Assembly: GCA_025603075.1 (NCBI GenBank)
Contig: MU626267.1
Span: forward strand, 145,454 to 209,453
From: Neoconidiobolus thromboides FSU 785
Taxonomy: Eukaryota > Entomophthoromycota > Entomophthoromycetes > Entomophthorales > Neoconidiobolaceae
DNA: 64,000 nt
Direction of reading: 5' to 3'
A program made the position numbers and the translations under genes. Of this stretch, positions 10,050 to 22,347 are shown in pieces. The notes beneath the pieces are model-generated. The model was not told the origin of the DNA. It did no database searches and worked only from the letters and a program-made list of their open reading frames with translations. Each line of letters opens with the position of its first letter. Within the stretch, counting starts at the first letter, position 1.

Positions 10050-12710
10050 AGATAAATGAAATATCAACATTAACACATCAAGAAAAAAAAGAATTGATAA
10101 TAGGTTGGGTCGAGAAACATGATTGTATATCCAATTAATCCCTAATTGATTAGTTAAATGAGGAGCTGAATAATTCAGATAAAATTCAGCTTTTTAGGGA
10201 GTTCAATGGAATGAATGGGAATAATAATGATAGTTAGAGTTCAAGGAATAATGATAATGGCTTTAACCAGGGAAATAACAGCAACGACTGGAATCAGGAA
10301 AATAATAATAATAAGAATTGAAATCCCAGAAAAAGTAATGGTTTTAATCGAAAAAAGAAAAATAACAACGGTTGGAACCAAGGAGATAACGATAATAACA
10401 ATTGAAATCAAAGAATAAATTATGATTATTATAGGAATATATATCAGCAACAGTGGTAATAGCTTCACTTTCTATATTTTCATAACAAATTTGATTTTTA
10501 TTTAGATAATAAATTAAACTGGATACAACCTCAGAAGGAACGGTCCTAGAACTCAAACAATATAGGCAATTCTGATAATCAATTCAATAGTAATAATCAA
10601 AATAGCAACAAGTATAGTAATAGTAGTAGGCGAAAGAATAATAATTATAACAATAGTTGTCAAAATAATAATAACTTTCAAATAATAATGGTTTTCAAAA
10701 CAACAACAGCTTTCAAGGAGATAATGAAAACCTTAATAAAAAGAAGTTTGATCGAAACCAGCTTAGAAATATCAACTTCCAGAGATTGATAGTAATTTTA
10801 ATAACAATCAATTTAACAATAGCTTCAAAAACAATGGAGGGGATGAACAACGTAATTATAATACTACCTGATTTAATTCAAACAATAATAACACAAATCA
10901 ATTTGAGAATAATAACAACAATGGATTTGATAAAATGAGCACTTCAAGTTCATTTTATGGTCTGAAAGATAATAGTAATAGTAGTAGTAACCAAGAATAT
11001 AATTATAATCAAAAGGTAAAGAATCCAAAAAATAAAGGGGTGTATCAAAATGCTTGAGGTTGGGATCAAAACAAACAAAATTGAAACTAGAACGAAGGTA
11101 GTTGGAACCAGGATAATCAAGCTTTGAATCGAAATAAGGGAATGCGGAGTATGAACGAATATATATGAAGCCAAAATAAGCCTACATGGGGTTAAAACGA
11201 TAACCGTAATTAAGCAAACAAAAAGAGAGACAATAATACGACAAAAGAAAGAAAGAGATTATATAACCTTGAAAAAGAATGGGGGACTTTTGGTCAGATC
11301 GAAGAAGTAGAAGAAGATTCTAATAAAGACGCTAGAGTAATTGTTGTAAATAACAACTTTGATTTATGAGGAAATGATATCGGAAACTTTAGCAGCCTCA
11401 ATAGACGTGAAGGATCTAATAAATAAGGCATTATAAAAGATATCACAAAGGATGTAGAGCTGGAAATTAAACCAGACATATAGAAAGATTCTGAAGACAA
11501 ATATACTATCGTTGAGAGAAAAAGTTTTAAAGGTATGGGGTTGGAACTTTATGGTAATAAACAGAATAATGATATTGAGGATGGAACTAAACAAATATTA
11601 GAAGGTATGGATATGAAAGGATGGGAAGAGTATTTAAGTGAAGATTATAAGTTATAATTTGGAAATAATGAGAGTAAAAGGATCATATTAAATCATAATA
11701 TTGTTAAGGAGATTGAAACTGATGATATAGATGAACAAGAAACGTTCTCAAGTGACAATTATAAAGAAAATTTAATTCAAAAAGAAAATGAGGATATGAG
11801 GTTTTTTGATTCATTTTTAATTAGAGATAATCATTCCAAAGATAATTATTTTGAAAATGAAGAAGATAAACGATTCCTTGAATCAATAACTCAGAATAAA
11901 AACATAAAATATGAATCAGAAGAAAAATAAATGAAAAATGGTATTCTAGCCCTTATAAATTTACCTGAGGTGAGAAACCCAGAAGGTTATTTTATTGAAA
12001 CGAAACTATCAAAATAATGATAATCAATATACTAAAGATAGAATGTCATTGAATTTGATTAAGAAAAACAATAGAAATAAGAATAGGGAGAGTTATTGTA
12101 GGAGTGATAAGGGTACAAGTGCATCTATCAACCAAAAGCTTGGTTCAATTAAAGATCAAAATTACAATCATAATATACCTTATCCAAATAAAAGAATATC
12201 AATTAATCAAAGGCTGACCTATAATAATAGTCTCAAAAGGACCCCTATTCATTAACGTTTGGGTTATAAAAAACAAAATGTGAAAAAGATTTAAATTTAA
12301 CAACATAAAAAGTATTATTGCAATGAAGTATGATAAAGAAAAGAAAGAAGCAGAAAAATAATTGGATTAAAATTTAAGAACAAAGTTTAAAAGAATAGGA
12401 AGAAAACGACTTAAAATTGAATTATAGAGGTTTTAATACACATTTAAGCATTTGGGAGCAGAGCACTTCAATAAATATAAATGGAGATACTCTTAAGAAT
12501 TTTGAAGTAGATCGGGTTGAAAGTGATAAAGGATCAATCGAAGAGAGTGAGGCAGTAAAGGAAAGTGGATAGGAAGTGGCTGATTATAAGGAGGCTGAAG
12601 GTGATAAAGAGATAATGGCTGATCGTGATATACAAGAAAAAGTTATAAAATGAGCTCCAGCTAAATTATTTGTATATAGACATATATATTACTGTTATAA
12701 CATTTGAAAA
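10050..12710 (+). pseudogene. Long decayed Asn/Gln/Trp-rich reading frame
   Basis: About 2.6 kb reads as continuous protein-like sequence if some 20 stops and a few frame changes are ignored. The N-terminal part (LTHQEKKELIIGWVEKHDC, then SLID and LNEELNNSDK) looks globular and helical. The middle is Asn-rich with repeated GWNQ/DWNQ units, and the C-terminal part is acidic with Lys/Glu. TAA or TAG at 10136, 10151 and 10235 fall where Gln fits; TGA at 10319, 10403, 11055 and 11082 and TAG at 11088 fall where the GWNQ-type repeat predicts Trp. All are single C-to-T or G-to-A changes. A plausible intron lies near 10456-10505. Family unknown. It reads as a relatively recent fossil gene. Confidence 0.6.
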
Positions 12711-12916
12711 ACTTATTTGTATTTGCTTAAGAAATAAAGTTATAATTTAAATGATTAGTATTTTGTAATAAATCATCATTTAATATTGATATTTTTTAAT
12801 TTATTGAATTTCAAAAATTGATTGGTTGAAATTGGAATCATTTAAAATAAATGCCAAATTTTAAAAGCATTAATTCAAAACATCAACTAATTTTGAATTT
12901 TATTTTATTACTAATC
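12711..12916. promoter_or_regulatory. Upstream region of the SUN-domain gene
   Basis: AT-rich 200-bp stretch between the decayed frame and the start of the SUN-domain gene. It should contain that gene's promoter, but no specific motif stands out. Confidence 0.3.
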
Positions 12917-15270
12917 ATGAATTATAAAATAGTCTTATATTTACAATTAACTTATTTGCAATTAACCATTAGTCAACAGGTAACTCTCCTTCTACCATTA
13001 TGTAACCACTAACACTTCCTAGACATCAACTGTGATAAAAGATTTAGCTTCATTAACCAAACCAATTAAAAGTACAATAAATTATTTAAAAAATTGGGAC
13101 TCAATACTCCCTTCCTTTGAAGAATATATTAAAAAAATCACAGATATAACTTCCGATTTTAAAACCAAACCAAACACATCCAAAGAGTCTTCAACAACTG
13201 GTGGAGATAAACAAAATATTCATGAATTATATATTGGTTATTCGTATAAAGGACCTAAAGATCGATTTAATTATGCATCAAAAGATTGTGCAGCGAATAT
13301 AATGTCTACGAATCCTTCTTCACGTAATCCAAGTGCTATCTTAGACAAGAATAAAGATCGCTATCTATTAGATAAATGCTCCAGTGAAAGATATATAGTT
13401 GTAGAATTATGTCAAGAAATAGAAATACAGACTTTATTATTAGCTAATTTTGAATTTTTTTCATCTACATTTAAACGATTTGATTTATATGCTTCAGATG
13501 CTTACCCACCCCAAAAAGAAGGTTGGTATTTTGCCGGTTCTTTTGAAGCCTTAAATATTAAAAACTTTCAGGTAAAAAAAATATATAATAAAATATAATA
13601 AGTTAAATCAATCAAATTAATTAATTGATTTCTATTTCCAAATTTAGGCATTTGATGTTAATGTTAAAGGTTATATGAAATACCTTAAAATTGAATTCAA
13701 ATCTCATTATGGTAATGAATATTATTGTCCTATATCCGAAATCAAAGTATTTGGACCTACTATGTCTACTATTTTAGCTGGATTTTTAAATAATCCAGAA
13801 GAACCAGAAACCCAGTTAATAAAAAAAGAAAACTTTGAGGCAGTATCTATGGAAGATGAGGGAATTAAGGATAATGAAGAAGAAATTGAAGACATTAAAG
13901 AAAACAAAGAAGAGGAAATAAAGGTAATTGAAAATGAGAGTAAAGGTACTGAAAAAAAATCTGAAATATTTGAGAACCAACAAAACAATATCTCACAATT
14001 TATAGAAAGTCCCCATTTAACCACTAGTTTTAATAATTTACCAATAATACCTACTAGCAGTACTCAATGTTGTAAAAAAAAATTAGTTCATTTGTTTAAT
14101 TTTGAGCCTAAAATAAGTTATGCCGTAACCCCTTATGATAAATATCAATTGAAACGATTATTCAAGTTAGAATATTGTAAAGCTATTTTAAGTTATACTG
14201 ATAGTTTAAAATTAAATCATAATATGGTAAAAACAAAATTTAAAAAAGAAAGTAATACTGAAGAGGAATTCAAAACTATGAGCAGTTTAACAACAGAGAG
14301 TAAGTTTCAAGATATATTAACAGAAATGAGTGAAAGTGAAGATAATATAAAACAACCGGAACCTACGGATGGCGAAAATATAAACAACAATAATGGTAAC
14401 AATAATAGCAATAAAAACAATAATAATAATGGACCTGAAAATGTATTCCGAGCATTAAATCGACGTTTAATAAACCTTGAATCAAATTATCAATTATTAC
14501 AAGCGTATATTGATAACCAAGCAACAACATTTAATAATTTATTTATGGAAATTGATCAGCATCAATTAACTCAATTTCAATTAGGGTTTAAAGAATTAAA
14601 TACATTGATTTATTTACAATTTCAACAAATTAAAGTCAAACAGGAAGAATTATGGGAGAAGATGGGAGATCAAGTAGAAAATATAGGCAATAAAAGAAAA
14701 CTCGAAATTAATATATTAGAAAAAAAATTCAATGTATTGAAAAATGAAGTGAAATTTGGTAAAAGGTTACAATTAGCTCAATTAGCTGTATTATTTATTG
14801 TTGTGTTGGTACTATTGTTAGCTAAATTGTATAACTCTTCAATTAATCAATTAGATATTAGAAACAATACAAATAATAATACTTTATGGTGGCAATTAAC
14901 ACCACCAAATTCAGCTACTGGATTACAGTTTGAAGAAGAAGTAAGAAATTTAAATTTTAATGAAAATGAATTGAATAATATCAACAACGAAGAAGACGTT
15001 AATAATCTAATACAAACACTTGAAAATCAAGAACACAATAATAATAATGAAAACAGTAATGAAAATAATAATAATGAAAATGAATTTTATTTAAATAATT
15101 ACCCATCACCTGAGACATCGGAAATTTCAATAGATAGAATACCTACTCCTCATCCAAAATATTTAGATTTACAATTAAATTCATTAAATAATTCACCCAT
15201 AAATTATACTATCAATGAAGAAAATGAAGATATAGATGAAGTAGATTATTTTGATTTAAATAAAGAATAA
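12917..15270 (+). CDS. SUN-domain membrane protein (Slp1/SUCO-like)
   Basis: Three exons (12917-12979, 13023-13571, 13648-15270) give 744 residues. The first exon encodes a hydrophobic 21-residue start, a likely signal peptide. Residues about 88-243 are a SUN-like domain: YASKDCAANI, NPSAILDKNKDRYLLDKCSS, IVVELCQEIEIQTLLLANFE, FKRFDLYASD, then after the intron GYMKYLKIEFKSHYGNEYYC and EIKVFGPT. A coiled-coil region (about 480-575) precedes a single membrane helix (about 577-597), and the tail is Asn/Glu-rich. This order (lumenal SUN domain before the membrane segment) matches the Slp1/SUCO class of ER proteins, which in yeast help fold membrane proteins with Emp65, rather than nuclear-envelope SUN1/2. 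It is convergent with the next gene, 78 bp between stops. Confidence 0.82.
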
Positions 15271-15348
15271 AATTATTAATAACAGTAGTAATAATAAATA
15301 GAATATAATTTTAATTTGGATAAGTAATAATAATAGGAATAATACAAT

Positions 15349-17668
15349 TTAATTTTTAGATTGAAATTGAATGGGATCTAAAGATATAGGGAACATTTTT
15401 AATACTGAAAAGATATCATTGGCTAATACAAATCGATCAGCACCTTCCATCAATATTTTATAGACTCCTTTCATTATTTTGATGATTTTACTAATTAATA
15501 ATAAATCCATATTATCTTGTTTTATTTCTTCGATTAGATTCTTTCTCTCTTTATTATTGTGCTGATTATATTGTGTATTTTGTTGCTGTTTATTATTATT
15601 ACTTTGATTATCATTATTACTTCTATAAGGTCTTTCTAAATAGTAATGTAAAGTTAAATAGAAATTAAATAACCACCACCATTTATAAGGTACCCCAATA
15701 TGAAAAAAATCAAATCTTCTTTCAATTATATAATAACAACCTAAATAAGAAGCAATTAATGGTTTTAGACAATTTGGTAATTGAAGAAATTCATTAATAG
15801 GATAACTTTCTGGTTCATTAATAGCTTTATAAAATAATTCCATATCTTTAAAATGAAATGGTAAATCTAATATAAAATGAGGTCGATATAATTCTACTAA
15901 TAAATAAATATAATGTAAAGATCCAAGGAAAGCATACATATCTTTACGATGTGGTATTATTATTGAATTTTTTTCTGCTTTAGGTACTCTTCGTTGTCTT
16001 AAAGGATGATGAGATAAATACCAATTATGTAATTTCTTTTCTAATACTTTTGTTTCTATTAGAAATTGATTATACAATGGCAATTTTAATACACTTTTAG
16101 ATAAGTTCCAACCCAAAGGCATTAAAGTGCAATTAGCTAATGAAAATGGCTTAAATTTATCTTTATAATTTAAATGAATAGCTAGCATTTTATAAGCAAT
16201 TTTAAAAAACAAAATTCTCGCTTCAATAGCTTTAACTCTTCTTAACGGGGATGGGGATTCTGGCCATAACGGATTAAACCATTGTTCACTACTATCTAAT
16301 ATTTCATTCAGTTGAGGCATATTAATAAACAATTGATTCAATGCAATCATTTGATTTTTTCCAACACATAATCGAAATAACACATCATTACAAAATAAAG
16401 ACCACATTGTTCTTCTTCTTAATTCTTGTAAATATGAAGGTAAATGAGGACTTGGTAAATGTAATCCAATATTTATAGCCATTTTAATAGCTAAACTATG
16501 ATATGTCCATCCATATTGAGCTGTATTATCATCTAATATAGTAGATGGATAATGAGACATAATAATTAAACCTTGTATTGTTGATAAACTTGGTTTTAGA
16601 TAGATTGGTTTTAACAATGTTATTGAATTTTTAGCAAATAATAAACCTAATCTTGGTATATATGACTTAATATTGAAATATCCGCTAGCAGTTAATAATA
16701 CACTTGAAAATAAAAACTGAATTGAAGAATTCATTTTGTTTTTCATCCAGTAATCGAATACTTTACGATTTAATAAAGAATATCCTGAATTGAAATGATA
16801 AAAATAAGATTCAATTAATTGATATATCATTTCATTAGATAATAAACTAAATAAATTAATGTTTTGATGATTGTTTAATATTGAATCCATTTTTAAAAAC
16901 TTTTTAATCTTTTTACTAGAATAGAATAAATTGTCTATTTTACTTTCATATTCTGGATTATTAATTAATATTAATAATGTACGTAAAGCATGTGGATTAG
17001 ATGATAATGCATAAGATGCTGGACTATTTCCAAAGAATACCCCTTCTCCATTATCACTTAATATAACGGTTGATTTACCTAAAGAGTAATTGGAAAATTG
17101 AAAAAAAAAGCGTTCATTTTTTGGCATTGGATTTAATACTTTATATAATGTAAGTTGCTTTTTTGGTAAATTTAATTCTCCTCTTTTACTTGTTATTGTT
17201 ATTGAATGTCCATTCTAAATAATAATGATAATAAATTATATAATATATAAATAAAATTTAATTTATTAACACAAGTTCTTTTTTCTTACCTTAATACTCT
17301 TCATCCTTTTTCCAACTCCCTCATTTTCATTTCCTTCTTTTTTATTTCGACTATTTATTGGTCTTCCAATATGATACCTTTGTCCTTCAGCTCGAAAATA
17401 AGTACATGCTATTTTTCCTTTACTACAGTTGCCACAATTAGGTAATATTTTATCACACTTCACTTTACGTGAATAACACATATCACATGCTCTTCCTCTT
17501 TTTTCTCGATTACTTGTTACAGCAAAAGGTAATATAACATCATAGTTTTGAATGGGTTTGGGAAGCTATAAAAAAATTAAAGTTAATATGAGAAAAGGTA
17601 ACGAGATTGTGGAATGTTCCATATTTTATAAAATAAGAGTATCAATAGTTAATATTTACTTTATCCAT
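15349..17668 (-). CDS. Zn2Cys6 fungal transcription factor
   Basis: Proposed exons (minus): 17668-17660, 17565-17290, 17214-15349, giving 716 residues. The DNA-binding domain at residues 30-57 has the exact Zn(II)2Cys6 spacing (C-x2-C-x6-C-x6-C-x2-C-x6-C), followed by a basic linker. The long C-terminal part is a fungal_trans-type regulatory domain, recognisable from hydrophobic helices such as IQGLIIMSHYPST, WTYHSLAIKMAINIGLHLPS and LRRRTMWSLFCNDVLFRLCVGK. An Asn/Gln-rich insertion lies near 540-560. Such proteins regulate metabolic genes as DNA-binding dimers; the target is not visible. The start is the weakest point: I chose a 9-nt first exon (Met-Asp-Lys) because it gives the only in-frame ATG with a good GTAAAT donor and TAG acceptor. 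Confidence 0.82.
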
Positions 17669-18871
17669 TTAGTTAGTTAACTTTTATGTTATTTATAGAT
17701 GATCTATTTTATATTCCACCTTTCAAAACAAACACAAATAGTTCCACTTTTAAATAATTAAAAAAGTAAACATTAAAAAATTAATAAATTCAAATCAACT
17801 CCGAATTTCTAAATTTTACTTGTTAAGATTGGTTGCATTTGAGATGCTTTTACTATATTTTAATTTGCTATTAATTTATTTTACATTAGATTTGTTAAGC
17901 TTATATAATGTTCTATTTATATATTCTTTATAAAAGAAATTAATGACAAATTAAAATAAAGTAAAGACACCTAAATGCAACTAATTTTAAGAATAGAAAT
18001 TATTCCAATTGATTGTAATATTTATAAAAATTACTAAGTTGGAAATAATCAAGATTTCAGGGATAAGGAGGATAAGAGAATAAAAATACTTTTTGACATT
18101 GAAGATTTTACTACACTAGGAGAGGCCTCAGATAGTTAAATTACTCTCGAAACTTGATTTATTTAACAATAAAGCACAAAAATTTATTTACTTTATTAAA
18201 AAAATCTCATCGTATTCTACTAAATAAAATAGGTTTTACGATTAACTATCTGAGATCTTTCTTGATGTAATAGTTTCTATATGGACATACCTTTTTTTAT
18301 TTGATAATTTTATCTAATAATTTTTCTATTCAATAGTACTCAAAAAGTGGAAAATTTAATGAAACTAGAAAATAAATATTAATATAATTAATTTATCGAT
18401 TAAAAATCTCAAAGTAAAAAAATATAATATAAAAATACTTTTATTTACTATCTCTTTGTTATGTTGTCTCTTACTACTGCTATCGATATAAGTCTCAATA
18501 TAATAAATAAACTTAACAATTTCAATAAAACAAACTTAAAGAATATTTCTTATATTCCTTATTCTGTAGAATTAATTCTTAATTTCATTCATTTAAATTC
18601 AATTTTAACTTGACTAAATAGGTATTGATTAAATAAGATAACCATAATGTATATTAACAACACAATAGAATAAAATGTAGACAATAACAATAATACAAGG
18701 TAAGTAATAGCATAATATAGTGCTAAAAAAAGCTATTAATATAAAAGGCCTAAAAAACACATTTACTAGATATAAAAAAAAGCATTATAATAAAAAAAAT
18801 AATATCATCCCCTTTACAGCACTCAAATATCTTCCATAAACAAATAAAAAGTAGCACTCTCTCTTATCTTC
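17669..18871. other. Intergenic, AT-rich, holding an inverted-repeat segment
   Basis: Upstream of the Zn2Cys6 gene and downstream of macro gene 2. Apart from the inverted-repeat element at about 18106-18272, no gene or RNA is visible. Confidence 0.4.
18106..18272. repeat. Candidate inverted-repeat element (second MITE-like family)
   Basis: CTCAGATAGTTAA at about 18128 is answered by its exact reverse complement TTAACTATCTGAG at about 18243. Imperfect pairing extends outwards for roughly 15 further bases on each side. The ~165-bp unit has no reading frame. Only one copy is seen here, so mobility is an inference. Confidence 0.4.
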
Positions 18872-19762
18872 TTAATGTAACTCATAAGTATCAAATCTAG
18901 GCAAAGCAGGAGGGAAATAAACGGCAATAAGTTCATTATAAATATCCTTATCTAACTCCAAAAAAGTACAAAATACCACTCTCTTTACACAACTTTCAGG
19001 ATGTTGTCTTAGCCATTCACTTACCGTTTTTAACGCTACATGTGCCGCTGCTGGGTTTGGATATCTTTTAACCCCTGTGGAAATACAAGGGAAAGCAATG
19101 GATTTCCCTATTGGTTTTAATTTATCCAATTGATCTAGACATTTCCAATAACATTGTTTTAATAGCCGCTCATTTTCGCTTGATGGTCCAACAGTATGTA
19201 ATACAAATTTGCATGGTAATCTATAACCTTTAGTTACACAAATATCACCTGCTCCACATCCACCAATTTTTCGACATTCAGCTATAAGATCCGGTCCACC
19301 AGCGGTTATTATAGCTCGAGTGACACCAGAGCCATGTAAAATTTCAAAGGTTGTAGCGTTAACAATACAATCAATTCGGAGTTTTGTAATATCTCCTTGC
19401 CATATGGATACCTTAGAATTGATTTCAAAATCGGGTTCATAAACAATAGTTTTTGGTAGTAGGATAGGATAGTTGGTTTGATTGGAATTGGAATTCATGG
19501 TGGTACGCCTTGGTCTTGTGAGCATCCTTGCCGTGGTAGGTAATAATGAATGTCGCTGGGAAAATATTATTTCCTCTTCTTCTTCATCTGTATCGATTAC
19601 AATCGGATAATTTAAAGTAGTGGGCTGAGACAATGAAGAATCATTATCATTTGATAAACAGCAAAATTGGGCTTTGAAATTATCGTGATGATAATCAAAA
19701 CTTAAGGAATTGTTACCCCAATTAGGTATTTCATTAAAATTTACTATGCTTGTTGGAGTCAT
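18872..19762 (-). CDS. Macro-domain protein 2 (paralogue, variant)
   Basis: Single exon, 296 residues, with ATG start. It is a paralogue of the protein at the window start: an N-terminal block (EIPNWGNNSLSF), a variable acidic linker and a MacroD-type macro domain at about residues 117-282 (QGDITKL, CVTKGYRLPCKFVLHTVGP, FPCISTGVKRYPNP). The signature NAAN is again NATT (135-138) and the loop is HGSGV, followed by TRAIITAGGP, so the Asn, Asp and His used by hydrolytic MacroD enzymes are missing in both copies. The linker contains YPIVIDTDEEEEE, a hydrophobic core followed by acids as in SUMO-interaction motifs. I infer an ADP-ribose-binding adaptor. The domain call is firm; function is inferred. 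Confidence 0.88.
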   Translation of the reverse strand: MTPTSIVNFNEIPNWGNNSLSFDYHHDNFKAQFCCLSNDNDSSLSQPTTLNYPIVIDTDEEEEEIIFSQRHSLLPTTARMLTRPRRTTMNSNSNQTNYPILLPKTIVYEPDFEINSKVSIWQGDITKLRIDCIVNATTFEILHGSGVTRAIITAGGPDLIAECRKIGGCGAGDICVTKGYRLPCKFVLHTVGPSSENERLLKQCYWKCLDQLDKLKPIGKSIAFPCISTGVKRYPNPAAAHVALKTVSEWLRQHPESCVKRVVFCTFLELDKDIYNELIAVYFPPALPRFDTYELH

Positions 19763-21932
19763 CTTTAAAACTAAAGTGATAAATTTTGAAATAAGATAGT
19801 TATTTTGAAAATAAAATGATTTTAATTTATTGACGATTGGTTAGTGTGAATATTTGGTTTTAGAAAAAAGTAGTCACTTTTATTGATTTTTTTGGACTAA
19901 GCTGATAGAAGCGAATTAAAAAGTGAGAATAAGGAAAGGATATGATTTTATTGATTAAATTTTAAGACCAAATTGTAGCAAAAATTAAAAACTTAGAACT
20001 TGCATTGAAGTTTTCAGCTGACATTATAAGGATAATACTGTCAAAAATCGAACTGGAATTTCAAGATATAACATATTAATATTTAATACAAGAATTAATA
20101 ATAATTAATATCCTTAATATCTATTGTTTTCAAAATCTGGTCTTCTCGACTTTAAAAAATCACATACTCAACTTTATTACATATGGATATTCTGATCTAA
20201 TTTGTGAAAAAATATATAAGCAACTAGTCAAACTTAAAGCATTTTATCATTATTGGATAAATTAGCACTTTTTAGCAATACTTTCTACCCAAAATCTCCC
20301 CACTTACTTCCATTACTCTTATTAAGGTTTTATTTCACTTAAAAATAGAAATAAAGTTAAAAATATACCAAATAATAACAAAAATAGCCTTAGTTAGACT
20401 TTAAAATGTATTTTCCCTTCATCTTCTCTTAATTAATAAGGTAGTTCTATTCAACTTAGACGTAGTATTTGTATCCATTAGCTTATAAAGTGTGAAGCTA
20501 TTTAAGTAAAAATTAATGAATTAAATGTTTTCATATTTTATTATAATATAAATTATTTTAAAACTCGTGTTATCAGTGTAAAAAGAATATACTGTTATAG
20601 CTGATTTCAGTCATTTTTATACTTATTATTATTTTTTAATTAACATCACTAAACCTTTGGTTGCTATTCTACTTATCGTTTCCAATATCAATTTATAGGA
20701 TTTAATCCTGTCTTTTAAGATATGAAACTTATTTAGTTATTGAAATTGGTCAAACAAATACATATGGGGCTTATATGGAGTGCTGTAAAGTAACTAATTT
20801 TAACAATGGTATTGAAAAATATAACCTTTTTGTAAATATCGCTAATAGATGGCGTATTATCACTGATAAACATATACTCACCAGATAGAGTAGCGTTATA
20901 TTATATAATATTAGATATGGAGATACTAATACCATATAATTTAATAAAAAATTACTACTAAACAAGTCTAAAAATGATAGACTGTAAATTAATGAGTATA
21001 AAATACCTTCTGAGGGGTATAACCGTTTTTTAGCTAAAGATTATGTTTATAAAACTCTACATTTATTAATGATCATTTACATTTGATATATATGATTCTT
21101 TTTTGGTCATGATGGGCTTGGAGGTATACTTAATAAATCCATCTATCTCCTTTGTATATTTTCTGCTATGACTCTTCTCTATCAGAAGCATTAAGTTTCC
21201 ATATATTTCTCTTAATGAATAAGTCTTGTTTTAACACTTAATAAACATTTTTTAAAATACCCGCTGTTTGGTTACTTTTTGTTACAATTATAGTACAGTA
21301 TTCTTGAATATTATATCACATTCTAAGTTTACTGTAAAAGAAATTATATCTCATTTTCGATCTTCTATTAAATCAAAATAGTTGATTATTATTTACCTAC
21401 TCATGTACAGAAAAGCATCGAATAAATGACAAATTATTCATAGTAAAAGTTACTTAATATTCATTTAAAAACACAATATAAGTAAATTAAATATAACCAA
21501 CTTACAGCATTATCTCTTATTGTATCATTACAATGTTACTTATTTTTATAAAATATATTAAAACCTAAAAAATGGAATATTATTCTAAAAAAAGATTCAG
21601 TGATTAACATAACAATAGTTTAACAGGCTTTTGTTATGATGAATCTAGACTACTTGGTTATCTGCGATTTAGTTGTCACTATGTTATTTATTCAGATCAT
21701 TATATTTACTCCTAATTTAAATCACTGTTCTATGTTTTCTATTTCTTTTTTAATACTTCTAATCCAAAAAGATGCTTCTTGTATAATACTTGTAATTACA
21801 ATATATTGAATATCCGAAAACAATAAAAACATTTTTTTCGTAAAAAAGAATTAATCAGTTAATCAATAAAAGTTACCAAAAAAGCCTATTCATTCGCAAA
21901 TAACTCTAAAATATAAATGAAAAAAGAAATGT
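19763..21932. other. Intergenic, 2.2 kb, AT-rich
   Basis: Long gene-free stretch. I looked for exons on both strands and saw only chance frames. The first few hundred bases should contain the promoter of macro gene 2. No tRNA or clear repeat. Confidence 0.45.
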
Positions 21933-22196
21933 CTATTTATTTTTAGTTTGGCGATATTTGAAAGGTTTGCGAGTTGGAATAAACTCACCAAGTTTATGAC
22001 CTACCATTTCTTCTGATACTGAAATAGGGATATAGTTTTTACCATTATGAACTAAAAATTTAGCACCAACAAAGGAGGGAATAATGGTACATGACCTTGC
22101 ATTTGTTTTAATAGGTTGATTTTCCATGATCGCTTTCTTTAAATGCGGAAATGCTACAAAAAATGCTCCTTTCCATCCAGATCTACCGCCACCCAT
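21933..22196 (-). CDS. RSM19: Mitochondrial small-subunit ribosomal protein uS19m
   Basis: Single exon, 87 residues, ATG start. It is a uS19 protein: RSGWKGAFF at the start, then [20 protein letters not shown], and the highly conserved [14 protein letters not shown] near the C-terminus. uS19 sits in the head of the small ribosomal subunit near the tRNA sites. Its length (about 90 residues, without the long extensions of cytosolic uS19) and bacterial-like sequence identify the mitochondrial version encoded in the nucleus. No separate presequence is seen, as is common for this protein. It is transcribed divergently from UBC9, with about 150 bp between the starts, so the two probably share a promoter region. 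Confidence 0.9.
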   Translation of the reverse strand: MGGGRSGWKGAFFVAFPHLKKAIMENQPIKTNARSCTIIPSFVGAKFLVHNGKNYIPISVSEEMVGHKLGEFIPTRKPFKYRQTKNK

Positions 22197-22347
22197 TTTG
22201 ATATTTTCTAATTGATTTAGTTAAAGTGGTAAACAACTTGGGATCAGTTTTCGACTTGAATCCAAGTTTCAAATGCAAAATTTATGCAAATTTTAGATTT
22301 TGGAAGATTAAAGTCAAAGTTCAAATTGATTTAAAGTTTTATTCATA

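Noticed and set aside
10241-10468. Minus-strand hydrophobic frames in the Asn-rich fossil (also near 10950-11174 and 11294-11594)
   Set aside because: Ile/Val/Phe-rich antisense frames are expected opposite AAT/AAC-rich DNA and show no membrane-protein pattern beyond that.
10050-12710. Alternative genetic code with TAA/TAG as Gln and TGA as Trp
   Set aside because: Conserved genes end at these codons exactly where their families end: NoxA and Nar1 at TAG, Ubc9 and PEPCK at TAA, and the trihelix gene at TGA. The fossil frames also need frame changes, so decay is the better explanation.
13722-14024. Ser-rich minus-strand frame inside the SUN-domain gene
   Set aside because: Shadow of the acidic/Lys-rich coding segment on the other strand.
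20771-20965. 64-codon minus-strand frame in the empty region before uS19m
   Set aside because: Chance-level length and composition, no ATG context or neighbouring exons.
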